Part shown: positions 34,802-42,425 of the stretch, one piece after another
Numbering within the stretch: position 1 is the stretch's first letter
Layout: the number at the start of each line of letters is the position of its first letter
Source of the DNA: an uncultured Clostridia bacterium
Lineage (GTDB): Bacteria; Bacillota; Clostridia; TANB77; CAG-508
Direction: 5' to 3'
Assembly: GCA_944390395.1 (NCBI GenBank)
Contig: CALXPY010000010.1
Coordinates: 1 to 42,425 of the forward strand
DNA length: 42,425 bases
Translations under genes and position numbers: made by a program
Notes under the pieces: generated by a model
Told to the model about the DNA's origin: nothing
The model's database searches: none
What the model saw: the letters and a program-made list of their open reading frames with translations, nothing else

Positions 34802-35758
34802 TTATCCCTCCATATTTTTTATTTCACATATAGTGTTTTCTAATTGTTCTAAATTTTCTGTTTGATAACATTTTATATCTAAATCTTTTAAATCTTTTTT
34901 TACAAAACCACTCATGGTTTTTCCTGGACCTATTTCAATAAAAGTATCAATTCCATTATTTTTCATTAGTTCTATAGCTTTGTCAAATCTTACTGGACTT
35001 ACAATATGTTCAGATAAGACTTGCTTAAAATTATCGTCTTTATTATAAAATTCGCCATTTATATTTTTTATGACTTTTATTTTTGAATTTTCCATATTGA
35101 AATTAACATTTTTTAATTCTTCAGAATATAGCTTTCTAGCTTCTTCCATTTTTAATGTATGGAATGGTCCACCTGTTTTTAATTTTACTGCTTTTCTTGC
35201 ACCTTTTTCTTTTAATACTTCTATAGCTTTATCAACTGCATTAGAATTTCCAGATATTACTGTCTGTGATTTGCAGTTATAATTTGCTACTGCAACAAAA
35301 TTATTATCCTCACTAATCTCATTACATACATTTTCTATTATTTCACTATCAAGTCCAATTATTGCAGCCATAGAGAATTCTTCTTTAGGAATATAATTTC
35401 CCATAAAATATCCTCTTTTTTTTAGTAATTTTAGTCCATCTTCTATAGTTATGTAATTTGCATACATTAATGCAACATATTCTCCTAAACTTAATCCCAC
35501 TGCTGCTTCTGCATTTATATTATTCTTTTTTAATACTGCCAAAACAGCTAAACTTGTAACAGCAATTGCTATTTGTGTATTTTCTGTTTTTGTCAATTCT
35601 TCTTCTGTAGATTCAAAACATAATTTTTTTACATCAATTCCTAAAATATCACTTGCATGTTCATATACTTCTTTTGCCTCTTGATATTTTTCATAAATAT
35701 CTTTTCCCATTCCAACAAATTGTGATCCTTGTCCTGGAAACATAAATGCTATTTTCAT
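34802..35758 (-). CDS. fabD: Malonyl-CoA:ACP transacylase FabD
   Basis: FabD moves the malonyl group from CoA to acyl carrier protein. The 318-residue protein begins MKIAFMFPGQGSQFVGMGKD, has the nucleophile Ser90 in VGLSLGEYVAL, the partner histidine in GGPFHTLKM and IEIGPGKTMSGF near the end. It is the first gene of the operon; upstream are the promoter and a palindrome. No acpP gene lies between fabD and fabG. Confidence 0.96.
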   Translation of the reverse strand: MKIAFMFPGQGSQFVGMGKDIYEKYQEAKEVYEHASDILGIDVKKLCFESTEEELTKTENTQIAIAVTSLAVLAVLKKNNINAEAAVGLSLGEYVALMYANYITIEDGLKLLKKRGYFMGNYIPKEEFSMAAIIGLDSEIIENVCNEISEDNNFVAVANYNCKSQTVISGNSNAVDKAIEVLKEKGARKAVKLKTGGPFHTLKMEEARKLYSEELKNVNFNMENSKIKVIKNINGEFYNKDDNFKQVLSEHIVSPVRFDKAIELMKNNGIDTFIEIGPGKTMSGFVKKDLKDLDIKCYQTENLEQLENTICEIKNMEG

Positions 35759-35796
35759 TTTTATTCAATCCTTTCGTCTCCTTTTTTACCCATACA

Positions 35797-35840
35797 ATAT
35801 TACTATAAATTCTATTTGTTTTCAATTAGACTGAACAGTC
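35797..35840 (-). promoter_or_regulatory. Promoter of the fatty-acid operon with abutting palindrome
   Basis: On the minus strand TTGAAA (35820-35825), a 17-base spacer and TAATAT (35797-35802) form a sigma-A promoter. Three bases upstream of the -35 lies the perfect dyad GACTGTTCAGTC (35829-35840). Its size and place suit a TetR-type regulator; it does not match the FapR site as I know it. Confidence 0.6.
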
Positions 35841-35846
35841 AGATTT

Positions 35847-35880
35847 AAAAAAAGTAAGTTAAAAATCTTAACTTACTTTT
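35847..35880 (-). terminator. Terminator of the DUF5665 gene
   Basis: AAAAGTAAGTTAA and TTAACTTACTTTT form a 13-bp stem with a 5-base loop, followed on the minus strand by a T7 run. It lies directly after the stop at 35886. Confidence 0.85.
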
Positions 35881-35885
35881 AAAAC

Positions 35886-36176
35886 TCACTTAGATCTTTC
35901 TACTATTTCTACAATATCAGCTATATATTCTCCTATAACTGGTATATTTAAAGTTACTATTTTTTGAAGTATTATTACTATTATAGCTGTTAATATAGTA
36001 AATCCTATTCCTATACCTATTCCTTTAGAAATTCCTGTTATTAGATTTCTTACTAATAACTTTCTTTTATTTCCTAATAATTCTGCTAATTCCAAAATAT
36101 TATTTCTAGTTAATGTTTTATTAAGTTTAACTAAATTTTTTAGAATTATATCTTCTTTATTCATTTTATATCTCAT
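35886..36176 (-). CDS. DUF5665 family membrane protein
   Basis: The 96-residue protein has a helical cytoplasmic start (LVKLNKTLTRNNILELAELL) and a glycine-rich turn (LITGISKGIGIGIGF) leading into one membrane helix (about 56-73). The end is short (GEYIADIVEIVERSK). This layout matches DUF5665, common in Clostridia and of unknown function. GGTGG lies 8 bases before the ATG at 36176, within a hairpin that could hide it. It is about 50 bases downstream of the UPF0182 gene and probably in the same transcript. Confidence 0.8.
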   Translation of the reverse strand: MRYKMNKEDIILKNLVKLNKTLTRNNILELAELLGNKRKLLVRNLITGISKGIGIGIGFTILTAIIVIILQKIVTLNIPVIGEYIADIVEIVERSK

Positions 36177-36181
36177 TATAA

Positions 36182-36205
36182 ATCCACCCTAGTCTTAGGA
36201 TGGAT
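36182..36205 (-). promoter_or_regulatory. Hairpin covering the ribosome site of the DUF5665 gene
   Basis: On the minus strand ATCCAtCCTA and TAGGgTGGAT pair (10 positions, one mismatch, 4-base loop). The 3' arm contains the GGGTGG ribosome site, so translation may need opening of this stem. Confidence 0.45.
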
Positions 36206-36227
36206 CTTTTTTCTATATTTATACATT

Positions 36228-39059
36228 TTATTCTAGTATTTCATTATTTACTGTATTATTTACATCTGTTTGATTTTTATTGTTCTTTTCCTCATCTTTA
36301 ATTAATTGTTCTAATTTTTCAATTAATTCTTGTAATTTATTCATATCTTTACCAATCATTTCCCAATCATTATTTTCATTTGATTCTTTTAAATTGGTAT
36401 TTGCCTTTATTATTGCGTTTACTAAATCTTCAATACTATCTGTGTTTTCCACTTCTATGTCAATAGCATATTGTGATAATAAATTATTTAATGCAATTTC
36501 AAAATTATCTCCAATAGCCACTTTATTTCCTGAAGCTACAATAACCTTCTTTAATGTTGGTAAAGAATTTTCTTCATTCATATATTGTTGATATATTGTT
36601 TCAACATACAATAATGAGTTATTAATTGGTACAATTTTCATATCTTTTGAAATTCTTGTTCCTGCAACATTCAAAGATTCTATTTCCTTTGCAATATCCT
36701 CATCTTGTTCTATCTGATTGTCTAATTGCATAGTTCCTAAAATATTATTATCTTGTGAATACTTATATATCTTAAGTTTAGGCTCTCCATTTTCATAATA
36801 ACCAACCATATATGAAATTATATTCTGTTTCTCGTATGGTGTAAAAGGTAACACTAATCCCATATAAGCTTCACTTTTATCTGACGTTTTTAACATTGTA
36901 TAATAAGGTTCAATATCTACTCCAGTTTTTGTACTAACTTTTCCTTCACTATGTGTTGCAATCTGCCAAATATCATCACCTCTATATAATACATCTGGTT
37001 GAACATTATGATATCTTGTAATAATCTCTTTTTGTATGTTATATAAGTACTCAGGATAAATAAATTGTCTACTTATATCTTCTGGTATTTTCTCATCTTT
37101 ATCCACAAATAAATCTTTGTAAATATTGTTATATGCCATTATTATTGGATCATTTCTATCTGTTATATAGAATTTTATAGTTCCATCATAAGCATCAATT
37201 AACACTTTTACAGAGTTTCTTATATAATTAATATCCTTTTTATTGCTTAAACTTTCTGGATTTATTGTTATTCTTTGAGAATAAGGATAATTATCTGTAG
37301 TTGTATATCCATCTAAAACCCAAACAAGTCTACCTTCATCAGTTACAACTAAATATGGATTTTCATCATAAGTAATATATGGTAATAACGTTTTTGCTCT
37401 TTCTATAATATTTCTATTAATTAATATTTTACTTTCACCATCAATATCACTTGAAAATGTTAATTTTAAATCATTTTCTTTTATCCCCATTATCAATCTA
37501 TCTAAAAAGTTTAATTTTAGCCCCGCTTCTCCATCATAAACATTTTCTGCATTTTCTGCTGTATTTGAAGCTTGAACAGGATAATCAAATTCTTTTTTTG
37601 TATTGCTATTTGTTATTACAGTTTCATTAGTTTCTAATCCAAAATATATTCTTGGCTCTGTAATATTTAACACATTATCTTTGTTGTCAAATCCTTTTTG
37701 TAATGTAATTAGATTTCCATTTTCGTCCGTTTCTGTAGCAGAAGTTACAATTACTCCAAATCCGTGTGTATATTCATAAGTTTTATTATTATATGTTCCT
37801 TCACTACTTAAAATTTCTCTAGGTGAAACATAAACTAAATTTTGTGTTCCTCCTAAACTTATATTAGATATATGTGTATTGTTATAAGAATAATATCCTT
37901 TATTTGTATGAAGCATATTTAAATTTTTAAGTACTACATCCTGTGTTACTACTGGTATATTTGAAATTACATCTTCATTTTGTTTTACAATTTCTTCTGT
38001 TAATACTTCATTTTGTTCAACAGGCACCTCATCTATATTTAAATTATATGCATTTTTAGTATATTGAATATTGGCAATTATATAATCCTTTTCTTTATCT
38101 AGCTCATTTTGATTTACAAATATAGCTTGGAATCCTAATAAAACAATAAACATACCTACTAAATATGTTGGTACAACGCCAAGTGATATTAGTACTTTTT
38201 TAGTTTGTCCATTTTTGAAATATCTTATTGCTAAAAATACAGATATAATAATTATTAAAGATAATATTCTATATCCCCACATTTTTATAGTAACATCACT
38301 TAAGCCTGCTCCCCAAAGTGAATATGAGGTTTCATCTTGTAAGTTTAAAAACTTTTGCAATCCAACATCTTGTGTTTTTATAAAAATATAAGATGCTATT
38401 AATACTGTTGCTGCCAAAATATGTGTAAATAGTTGTTTTAATAAGTGACTATTTTTTAAAGTATCTCTATCTACTCCGTCAAAAAACATGTTGAATGATA
38501 CAATATAATATATAACTGTATAAATTGTTATTCCAATTACTATTGCCAATAAATACAATATTACAAATTCAATAAATGGCTTTTGAAAAACAAAATAACC
38601 TATATCATATCCCAATATTGGATCGTTCATTTCAAAAGAAGCACTATTTAGAAATAGCATAAGCTTTTCTTTTATAATATTAGTAACACAAAAGCTTATA
38701 ACTATAGCCATAATAAATGATATAGATTTATTTATTAACTTTGGCATTTCTCGTTTTTCTTCATCGAAAAACTTCTTAAGTCCTTTTTTTATTTTGTTAT
38801 TTGTTATATAAAAAATTATATATAATAACACAAAGTTAGATACAAATATACTTATCGTATATGTAAAGTTCTTCCAAAATACAGAAATATATTGTTCGCC
38901 TAATTCTTGAATTTCTAAATATGTTCCTCTAAACATTATATAAGCAACAATCAAGGCTATCAAAACAAATAAGATTACTATAATATTTCTTTTTCGTTTA
39001 TTTCTTGAAGCTTTTTTTAATTCTTCTTTTGTATTAACATTTGCTTCGACTTTATCCAT
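36228..39059 (-). CDS. UPF0182 family large membrane protein
   Basis: The 943-residue protein begins with a basic cytoplasmic segment and about seven membrane helices in residues 25-320. A large outer domain follows, with HVSP-like features such as YSYNNTHISNISLGG, NPYLVVTDEGRLVWVLDGYTTTDNYPYSQ and YIRNSVKVLIDAYDGTIKFY. These are hallmarks of UPF0182 (COG1615). An acidic, Asn-rich coiled tail (about 880-943) ends it. The function is not known. AAAGGA lies upstream of the ATG. It is about 30 bases after ftsY on the same strand. Confidence 0.93.
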   Translation of the reverse strand: MDKVEANVNTKEELKKASRNKRKRNIIVILFVLIALIVAYIMFRGTYLEIQELGEQYISVFWKNFTYTISIFVSNFVLLYIIFYITNNKIKKGLKKFFDEEKREMPKLINKSISFIMAIVISFCVTNIIKEKLMLFLNSASFEMNDPILGYDIGYFVFQKPFIEFVILYLLAIVIGITIYTVIYYIVSFNMFFDGVDRDTLKNSHLLKQLFTHILAATVLIASYIFIKTQDVGLQKFLNLQDETSYSLWGAGLSDVTIKMWGYRILSLIIIISVFLAIRYFKNGQTKKVLISLGVVPTYLVGMFIVLLGFQAIFVNQNELDKEKDYIIANIQYTKNAYNLNIDEVPVEQNEVLTEEIVKQNEDVISNIPVVTQDVVLKNLNMLHTNKGYYSYNNTHISNISLGGTQNLVYVSPREILSSEGTYNNKTYEYTHGFGVIVTSATETDENGNLITLQKGFDNKDNVLNITEPRIYFGLETNETVITNSNTKKEFDYPVQASNTAENAENVYDGEAGLKLNFLDRLIMGIKENDLKLTFSSDIDGESKILINRNIIERAKTLLPYITYDENPYLVVTDEGRLVWVLDGYTTTDNYPYSQRITINPESLSNKKDINYIRNSVKVLIDAYDGTIKFYITDRNDPIIMAYNNIYKDLFVDKDEKIPEDISRQFIYPEYLYNIQKEIITRYHNVQPDVLYRGDDIWQIATHSEGKVSTKTGVDIEPYYTMLKTSDKSEAYMGLVLPFTPYEKQNIISYMVGYYENGEPKLKIYKYSQDNNILGTMQLDNQIEQDEDIAKEIESLNVAGTRISKDMKIVPINNSLLYVETIYQQYMNEENSLPTLKKVIVASGNKVAIGDNFEIALNNLLSQYAIDIEVENTDSIEDLVNAIIKANTNLKESNENNDWEMIGKDMNKLQELIEKLEQLIKDEEKNNKNQTDVNNTVNNEILE

Positions 39060-39089
39060 TCATTTTTCAATCCTTTCTTTTAATTTTAT

Positions 39090-39995
39090 CTATATTAATG
39101 CATCAACAAAATCCGTACTACTAAATTTTTCCATATCATCTATTTGTTCACCAATTCCTATAAATTTAACTGGCATTTTATTTTCTTCTACTATTCCAAT
39201 AACAACTCCGCCTTTTGCTGTACCATCTAGCTTTGTTAATATAAGTCCATTAATATCTACTGTTTCTTTAAAAGCTTTAACTTGCATAATTGCATTTTGT
39301 CCTGTAGTTGCATCTAATACCATTAGTATTTCCTTAGAAGCTTCTGGCAATTCTTTATCTATTACTTTTTTTATTTTTATAAGTTCGTCCATTAAATATT
39401 TTTTATTATGCAATCTACCAGCTGTATCACATATTAATACATCTGCATTCTTTTCTTTAGTAATTCTTATAGCATCAAATACTACTGATGCTGGATCTGC
39501 TCCTTCTTCTCTTTTTACTATATCACAGCCAGCTCTATTAGCCCAAATTTCTAATTGTTCTACTGCAGCAGCTCTAAATGTATCAGCAGCAGCAATTACA
39601 ACTTTTTTGCCATCTTTTTTTAGTCTATTAGCTATTTTACCTATTGAGGTAGTTTTTCCAACTCCATTTACTCCAACTACCAAAATAACTGATGGTTTTG
39701 TATCTAGATTTAAAGAATTGTCTACTTCATCTAAAATCTTTTTAATTTCATCTTTTAATGCTTTTTTTACATCTTCTTCATTTTCTATTTTTTCCTTTTT
39801 TACTCTTTCTCTAAGATTATTAATTATCTTAGTAGATGTCTCTACTCCTACATCTGACATAATCAAAGCTTCTTCTAACTCTTCTAATAATTCCTCATCA
39901 ACTTTTCTAAAATTACTAAAAACATTATTTAGTTTTTCATTAAAAGAACTTTTAGTTTTACTTAATCCTTGTTTTAATTTATCAAAAAATCCCAT
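39090..39995 (-). CDS. ftsY: Signal recognition particle receptor FtsY
   Basis: FtsY is the membrane-associated GTPase that docks the signal recognition particle carrying nascent membrane proteins. The 301-residue NG-domain form has the P-loop GVNGVGKT (108-115), AADTFRAAAVEQLEIWA, CDTAGR (189-194) and TKLDGTAKGGV. The acidic A domain is nearly absent, as in many Gram-positives. I chose the ATG at 39995 (MGFFDKLKQG), 8 bases after AAGGATGA; the ATG at 40007 overlaps that site. ffh is not in the window. Confidence 0.97.
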   Translation of the reverse strand: MGFFDKLKQGLSKTKSSFNEKLNNVFSNFRKVDEELLEELEEALIMSDVGVETSTKIINNLRERVKKEKIENEEDVKKALKDEIKKILDEVDNSLNLDTKPSVILVVGVNGVGKTTSIGKIANRLKKDGKKVVIAAADTFRAAAVEQLEIWANRAGCDIVKREEGADPASVVFDAIRITKEKNADVLICDTAGRLHNKKYLMDELIKIKKVIDKELPEASKEILMVLDATTGQNAIMQVKAFKETVDINGLILTKLDGTAKGGVVIGIVEENKMPVKFIGIGEQIDDMEKFSSTDFVDALI

Positions 39996-40047
39996 GATTA
40001 AAATCATCCTTATATAATATATTTAGGTTTTTTAGATACGGTTTTAC

Positions 40048-40533
40048 CTATAAACCATTCTTCTGATATGCTAATCTTTCGTCTCCGTTTTTTAGGTGGA
40101 TAATTCCACAATATTCAAATCCATTTTTTAATATTAAATTTTGCATTACTTTATTATCTCTATGAGTATCTATTTTTATATTTTTATTTTGTTCCCATAC
40201 CCAATCTACAATAAATTTAAATATTCCCTTAACTTTTCCAGATGAAGCAACTCTATGAATAACTCCATAATCGTCTTCATTAAGCCATTTGCCGTCAATA
40301 ACATTGTATGTTTCTTCTCCTTCTGTTGAATATGCAAAAGTAGCAACAATTTCACCATTTTCTACACATACATAACTTTCTTGTTTATTAATATCATTTT
40401 CTATCATCTGAACACTTGGATAATTATCTGTCCACTGATTTGGATTACCAGTTTCTATCATAAACTTTTTAGCTATTTTAAATATATTTAACATCTCATC
40501 TAAATCATTTATTGTACTTTTTCTTATTTCCAT
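40048..40533 (-). CDS. GNAT family N-acetyltransferase
   Basis: The 161-residue protein fits the single-domain GNAT fold: IRKSTINDLDEMLNIFKIA at the start, YVCVENGEIVATFAYS in the core, VIHRVASSGKVKGIFKFIVDWV at the acetyl-CoA site (a loosened Q/RxxGxG/A) and a final HRDNKVMQNLILKNGFEYCGI. Substrate unknown. GGAG lies 5 bases before the ATG. It is on the same strand as ftsY, about 50 bases upstream. Confidence 0.9.
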   Translation of the reverse strand: MEIRKSTINDLDEMLNIFKIAKKFMIETGNPNQWTDNYPSVQMIENDINKQESYVCVENGEIVATFAYSTEGEETYNVIDGKWLNEDDYGVIHRVASSGKVKGIFKFIVDWVWEQNKNIKIDTHRDNKVMQNLILKNGFEYCGIIHLKNGDERLAYQKNGL

Positions 40534-40664
40534 TTTTTCTCCATTCTATAAATGAAAATTTATATTTAATATTTCCATTTATCGTTTTATTAAAATATAT
40601 GGTATAAGCAATATTATACCTATTTAATTATACCATCTTATCAAATTTTTTCAAGTAAATATTA

Positions 40665-40697
40665 AAAAAGTGATATAGTCTTTATTTTCTATATCAC
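40665..40697 (-). terminator. Terminator of the pilin-like/FGE-like gene
   Basis: GTGATATAG and CTATATCAC (40670-40678/40689-40697) form a 9-bp stem; on the minus strand TTTTTT follows. Confidence 0.8.
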
Positions 40698-40708
40698 CAT
40701 AGTGTACA

Positions 40709-41781
40709 TTATTTAATATATATTAATGTTCTAAATGAGTAAAACTCATATTTATATGTCGAATAAGCATCATTTCTATAAGATGTATATTTATCATTAT
40801 AAAAGCAAAATCCTCCTCTATATGAACATGGATAAGCTTTTGTATTTTTATAAGTCGAATATTCTGTCGTCCATTCTTCGCAATTCGATGCCATATCATG
40901 GATATTGCATACTTCATCATTATTCGTTCCTGTATTTTTTACCGCCCCCATATCACCAGTTGCATTTGAATAATTGTTATTTCCCATTTCTTGTATAAAT
41001 ATTATTGCTGTATCCCATGCATAACTATTTACTAAATCACTTTCTACTCCCACATTACTATCATTATTATACATATTTCTACTTATCTTTGCTGCATCTA
41101 TTTGTGTTACAAAATTCCATTTTTATTTTCTCTATCTGCATATTCATAATAATAAGTATCCTCTCCCAAAAGTGGTTGTAATTTTATATAATTTGTTGGC
41201 TCAGCATCTGTATATGCTAATTGTACTGGTGTTGGTGTTCCGTTAGTTCTATCAAATGTATATCTACCTAATTGTATATCACTATAATTGGTTCCTGTAC
41301 TATCTTTATATACTCTTCCTACTGGTATCCATACAAATTGATTTTTATCTTTATCTTGTATCACTATTCCCTCTGGTACTGTTGTCCCTTCTTCTTCGAC
41401 CACTTCAAATCCCTTTGGTATTGTCACTTTATTCCCATACTCATCTTCTACTTCTATTGTTTCATCTTGTATTCCAGTTATATCTTCTATTTTTGGTAGC
41501 TCTGGATCTGGTTCTGGTATTGTATTTTCTCCTGGTATTTCTATATTATTATTCCATTCTGAATTCATTATTTCATTTAATTCTTCTAATAAATCGTTTA
41601 ACTCTGCTTGATCACTTTCCAGTGCATTATTCATACTATTTGCTACTTCTTTAGCTTTATTTATTATTCCATCTTCACTAAATATTGCATCTATTGTTAC
41701 TCCAGCTAGTATTAAAATAACTATTATTGTCACTGTTAAAGCTATTAATGTTATTCCTCTCTTCTCTTTTATATTTTTCAT
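40709..41781 (-). pseudogene. Pilin-like surface protein with FGE/SUMF1-like tail, split by a frameshift
   Basis: The first frame (41781 to 41107) begins MKNIKEKRG, then ITLIALTVTIIVILILAGV, a type IV prepilin signal cut after Gly9 with Ala in place of the usual Glu5. VTIPKGFEVV and NQFVWIPVG follow, then NGIL-stop. The second frame, read from before its first ATG, gives VTQIDAAKISRNMYNNDS and later SYAWDTAIIFIQ, CEEWTTEYS and YRGGFC, a formylglycine-enzyme-like fold. One extra T in the TTTT at 41111-41114 (minus strand) would join them as NGIFVTQIDAAK. GGGAGG lies 9 bases before the ATG. Likely a secreted or surface protein. Confidence 0.75.
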
Positions 41782-41887
41782 AAATTGTTTCCTCCCTTTT
41801 GTTATCGATTTAAATTCTCCCGCCACAACATGTGATAATATCTTTTTTCAAATATATCCACTAGTAAAATCCTGTAAAAAAAGCACA

Positions 41888-41922
41888 GAAAAAGAACGCA
41901 CCAATATAATTCGATACGTTCT
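41888..41922 (-). terminator. Possible attenuator in the leader of the pilin-like gene
   Basis: AGAACG and CGTTCT (18-base loop) are followed by TTTTTC on the minus strand, about 110 bases before the gene start. Confidence 0.4.
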
Positions 41923-41989
41923 AAGTTTTACATAATATATTTTAAATTTAAGTACAAAAACCAAACCTGTCTTATTCTCTAAAACATAG

Positions 41990-42011
41990 CTCTCTCTCTC
42001 TCTCTCTCTCT
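41990..42011. repeat. (CT)11 dinucleotide repeat
   Basis: Eleven CT units, (GA)11 on the minus strand, stand about 210 bases upstream of the pilin-like gene. The 538-base stretch 41827-42364 holds this repeat, the possible attenuator at 41888-41922, two dyads and the promoter of the last gene; I see no coding frame in it. Confidence 0.9.
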
Positions 42012-42163
42012 ACAACGCCAACGGTTTCAGTCTTCATGCTTTTTTCCCCTCTACTATATTATTTGAAAAAGATTTAAATTAATCATCTTTAATAATGTAT
42101 GATTCATTTTCATTTTAATAATAATACAAGCTTATAGTTCGTAAGTTGTTTTTATTTGGAGCG

Positions 42164-42188
42164 AATGTCGTTAGATATCTACAACATT
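42164..42188. promoter_or_regulatory. Imperfect dyad AATGT-GT-AGATATCT-AC-ACATT
   Basis: AATGT and ACATT arms flank a GTtAGATATCTAC core with one bulged T. It could be an operator for either flanking gene; nothing else is known. Confidence 0.3.
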
Positions 42189-42201
42189 TTACTCTCTTAA
42201 C

Positions 42202-42221
42202 GATTGATACAAATATCAATC
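42202..42221. promoter_or_regulatory. 20-base dyad GATTGATA-caaa-TATCAATC
   Basis: A perfect 8-bp inverted repeat with a 4-base centre lies about 90 bases upstream of the last promoter. It may be an operator or a hairpin. Confidence 0.35.
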
Positions 42222-42309
42222 AGTTTTATTTATTATATCATTTTTTTAATAAAATACAATAGAAATGACTAAAAAATTCAATGTATAAACCAAAATATTA
42301 CGGAAACTC

Positions 42310-42338
42310 TTTACAATAGCCTTATTTTCCAGTATAAT
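42310..42338 (+). promoter_or_regulatory. Sigma-A promoter of the right-edge gene
   Basis: TTTACA (42310-42315), 17 bases and TATAAT (42333-42338) stand 26 bases before the start codon. Confidence 0.8.
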
Positions 42339-42364
42339 TATATATTGCAAAAGAGGTAATTTAA

Positions 42365-42425
42365 ATGACAAAAATATATGATTGGAAAAATAATATAAAA
42401 GAAAATGAATTAAATAATGTTATAG
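42365..42425 (+). CDS. Start of a gene cut by the window edge
   Basis: AAAGAGGT lies 7 bases before the ATG. Twenty codons are visible, reading MTKIYDWKNN then IKENELNNVI. This is too little to identify. The start faintly resembles some clostridial threonylcarbamoyl-AMP synthases (Sua5/TsaC), but that is a guess. Confidence 0.7.
   Translation, partial: MTKIYDWKNNIKENELNNVI

Noticed and set aside
39607..40017. 136-residue plus-strand frame opposite ftsY
   Set aside because: It mirrors conserved FtsY codons; the low-complexity Ser/Phe composition is typical of an antisense shadow.
41256..41654. 132-residue plus-strand frame rich in Leu and Tyr
   Set aside because: It is antisense to the pilin-like gene, with shadow-type composition and no start signals.
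41827..42364. Cyclic-di-GMP riboswitch in the leader of the pilin-like gene
   Set aside because: I looked because pilin genes in Clostridia often have one, but the conserved GEMM segments are not present on either strand.

Overview
The window looks like the chromosome of a very AT-rich, endospore-forming member of the Clostridia. The evidence is spoVG under a near-consensus sigma-H promoter, spoIVA, a GerA/GerB/GerC germinant-receptor operon, rubrerythrin, type 3 ProS, DUF4364/DUF421/DUF4363 families, strong AGGAGG ribosome sites and many T-tailed hairpins. A type IV pilin-like N-terminus joined to an FGE/SUMF1-like tail recalls uncultured gut Clostridia; this lineage placement is inference. 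I saw no rRNA, tRNA or CRISPR array.

Layout. 1-4.4 kb: end of an unknown gene, spoVG, murC, a membrane-anchored transglutaminase-like protein and rubrerythrin. 4.4-9.1 kb (minus strand): rimO, a CapA-like gene split by one extra base, a diaminopentanoate-dehydrogenase-like oxidoreductase and a membrane J-domain protein. 9.1-11.7 kb: a DUF4364 regulator (+), then scpB-proS (-). 11.7-13.7 kb: an IS110-family element whose 5' non-coding part folds like a bridge RNA. It separates a strong promoter with an overlapping palindrome from a 45-codon gene. 13.7-18.8 kb (minus): a tandem-OB SSB, an unknown protein, a polysaccharide deacetylase, a CDC123/R2K-like ATP-grasp protein, a minimal DprA and FolD. 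18.9-26 kb: spoIVA; a fused ECF-sigma/anti-sigma gene (-); gerA-gerB-gerC plus a 54-aa membrane protein (+). 26-27.6 kb: DUF4363 and DUF421 (-) divergent from a 4-TM protein (+) across a long inverted repeat.

27.7-35.8 kb is a type II fatty-acid synthesis locus transcribed leftward: fabD-fabG-fabF-accB-fabZ-accC-accD-accA-fabI. A palindrome abuts the promoter, and an unrelated + strand gene with its own signals sits between fabZ and accC. Malonyl-CoA made by AccABCD is loaded by FabD and extended by FabF, FabG, FabZ and FabI; acpP and fabH are not here. 35.9-40.6 kb: DUF5665, UPF0182, ftsY and a GNAT acetyltransferase. 40.7-41.8 kb: a frameshifted pilin-like/FGE-like surface gene with a (CT)11 tract upstream. 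The window ends in the start of a + strand gene.

The observations I rate highest are the sigma/anti-sigma fusion, the IS110 guide-RNA candidate with recurring CTCAAGG motifs, the orphaned promoter left of the IS, the small fourth gene of the germination operon, the foreign-looking gene inside the fatty-acid locus and the two single-base frameshifts.
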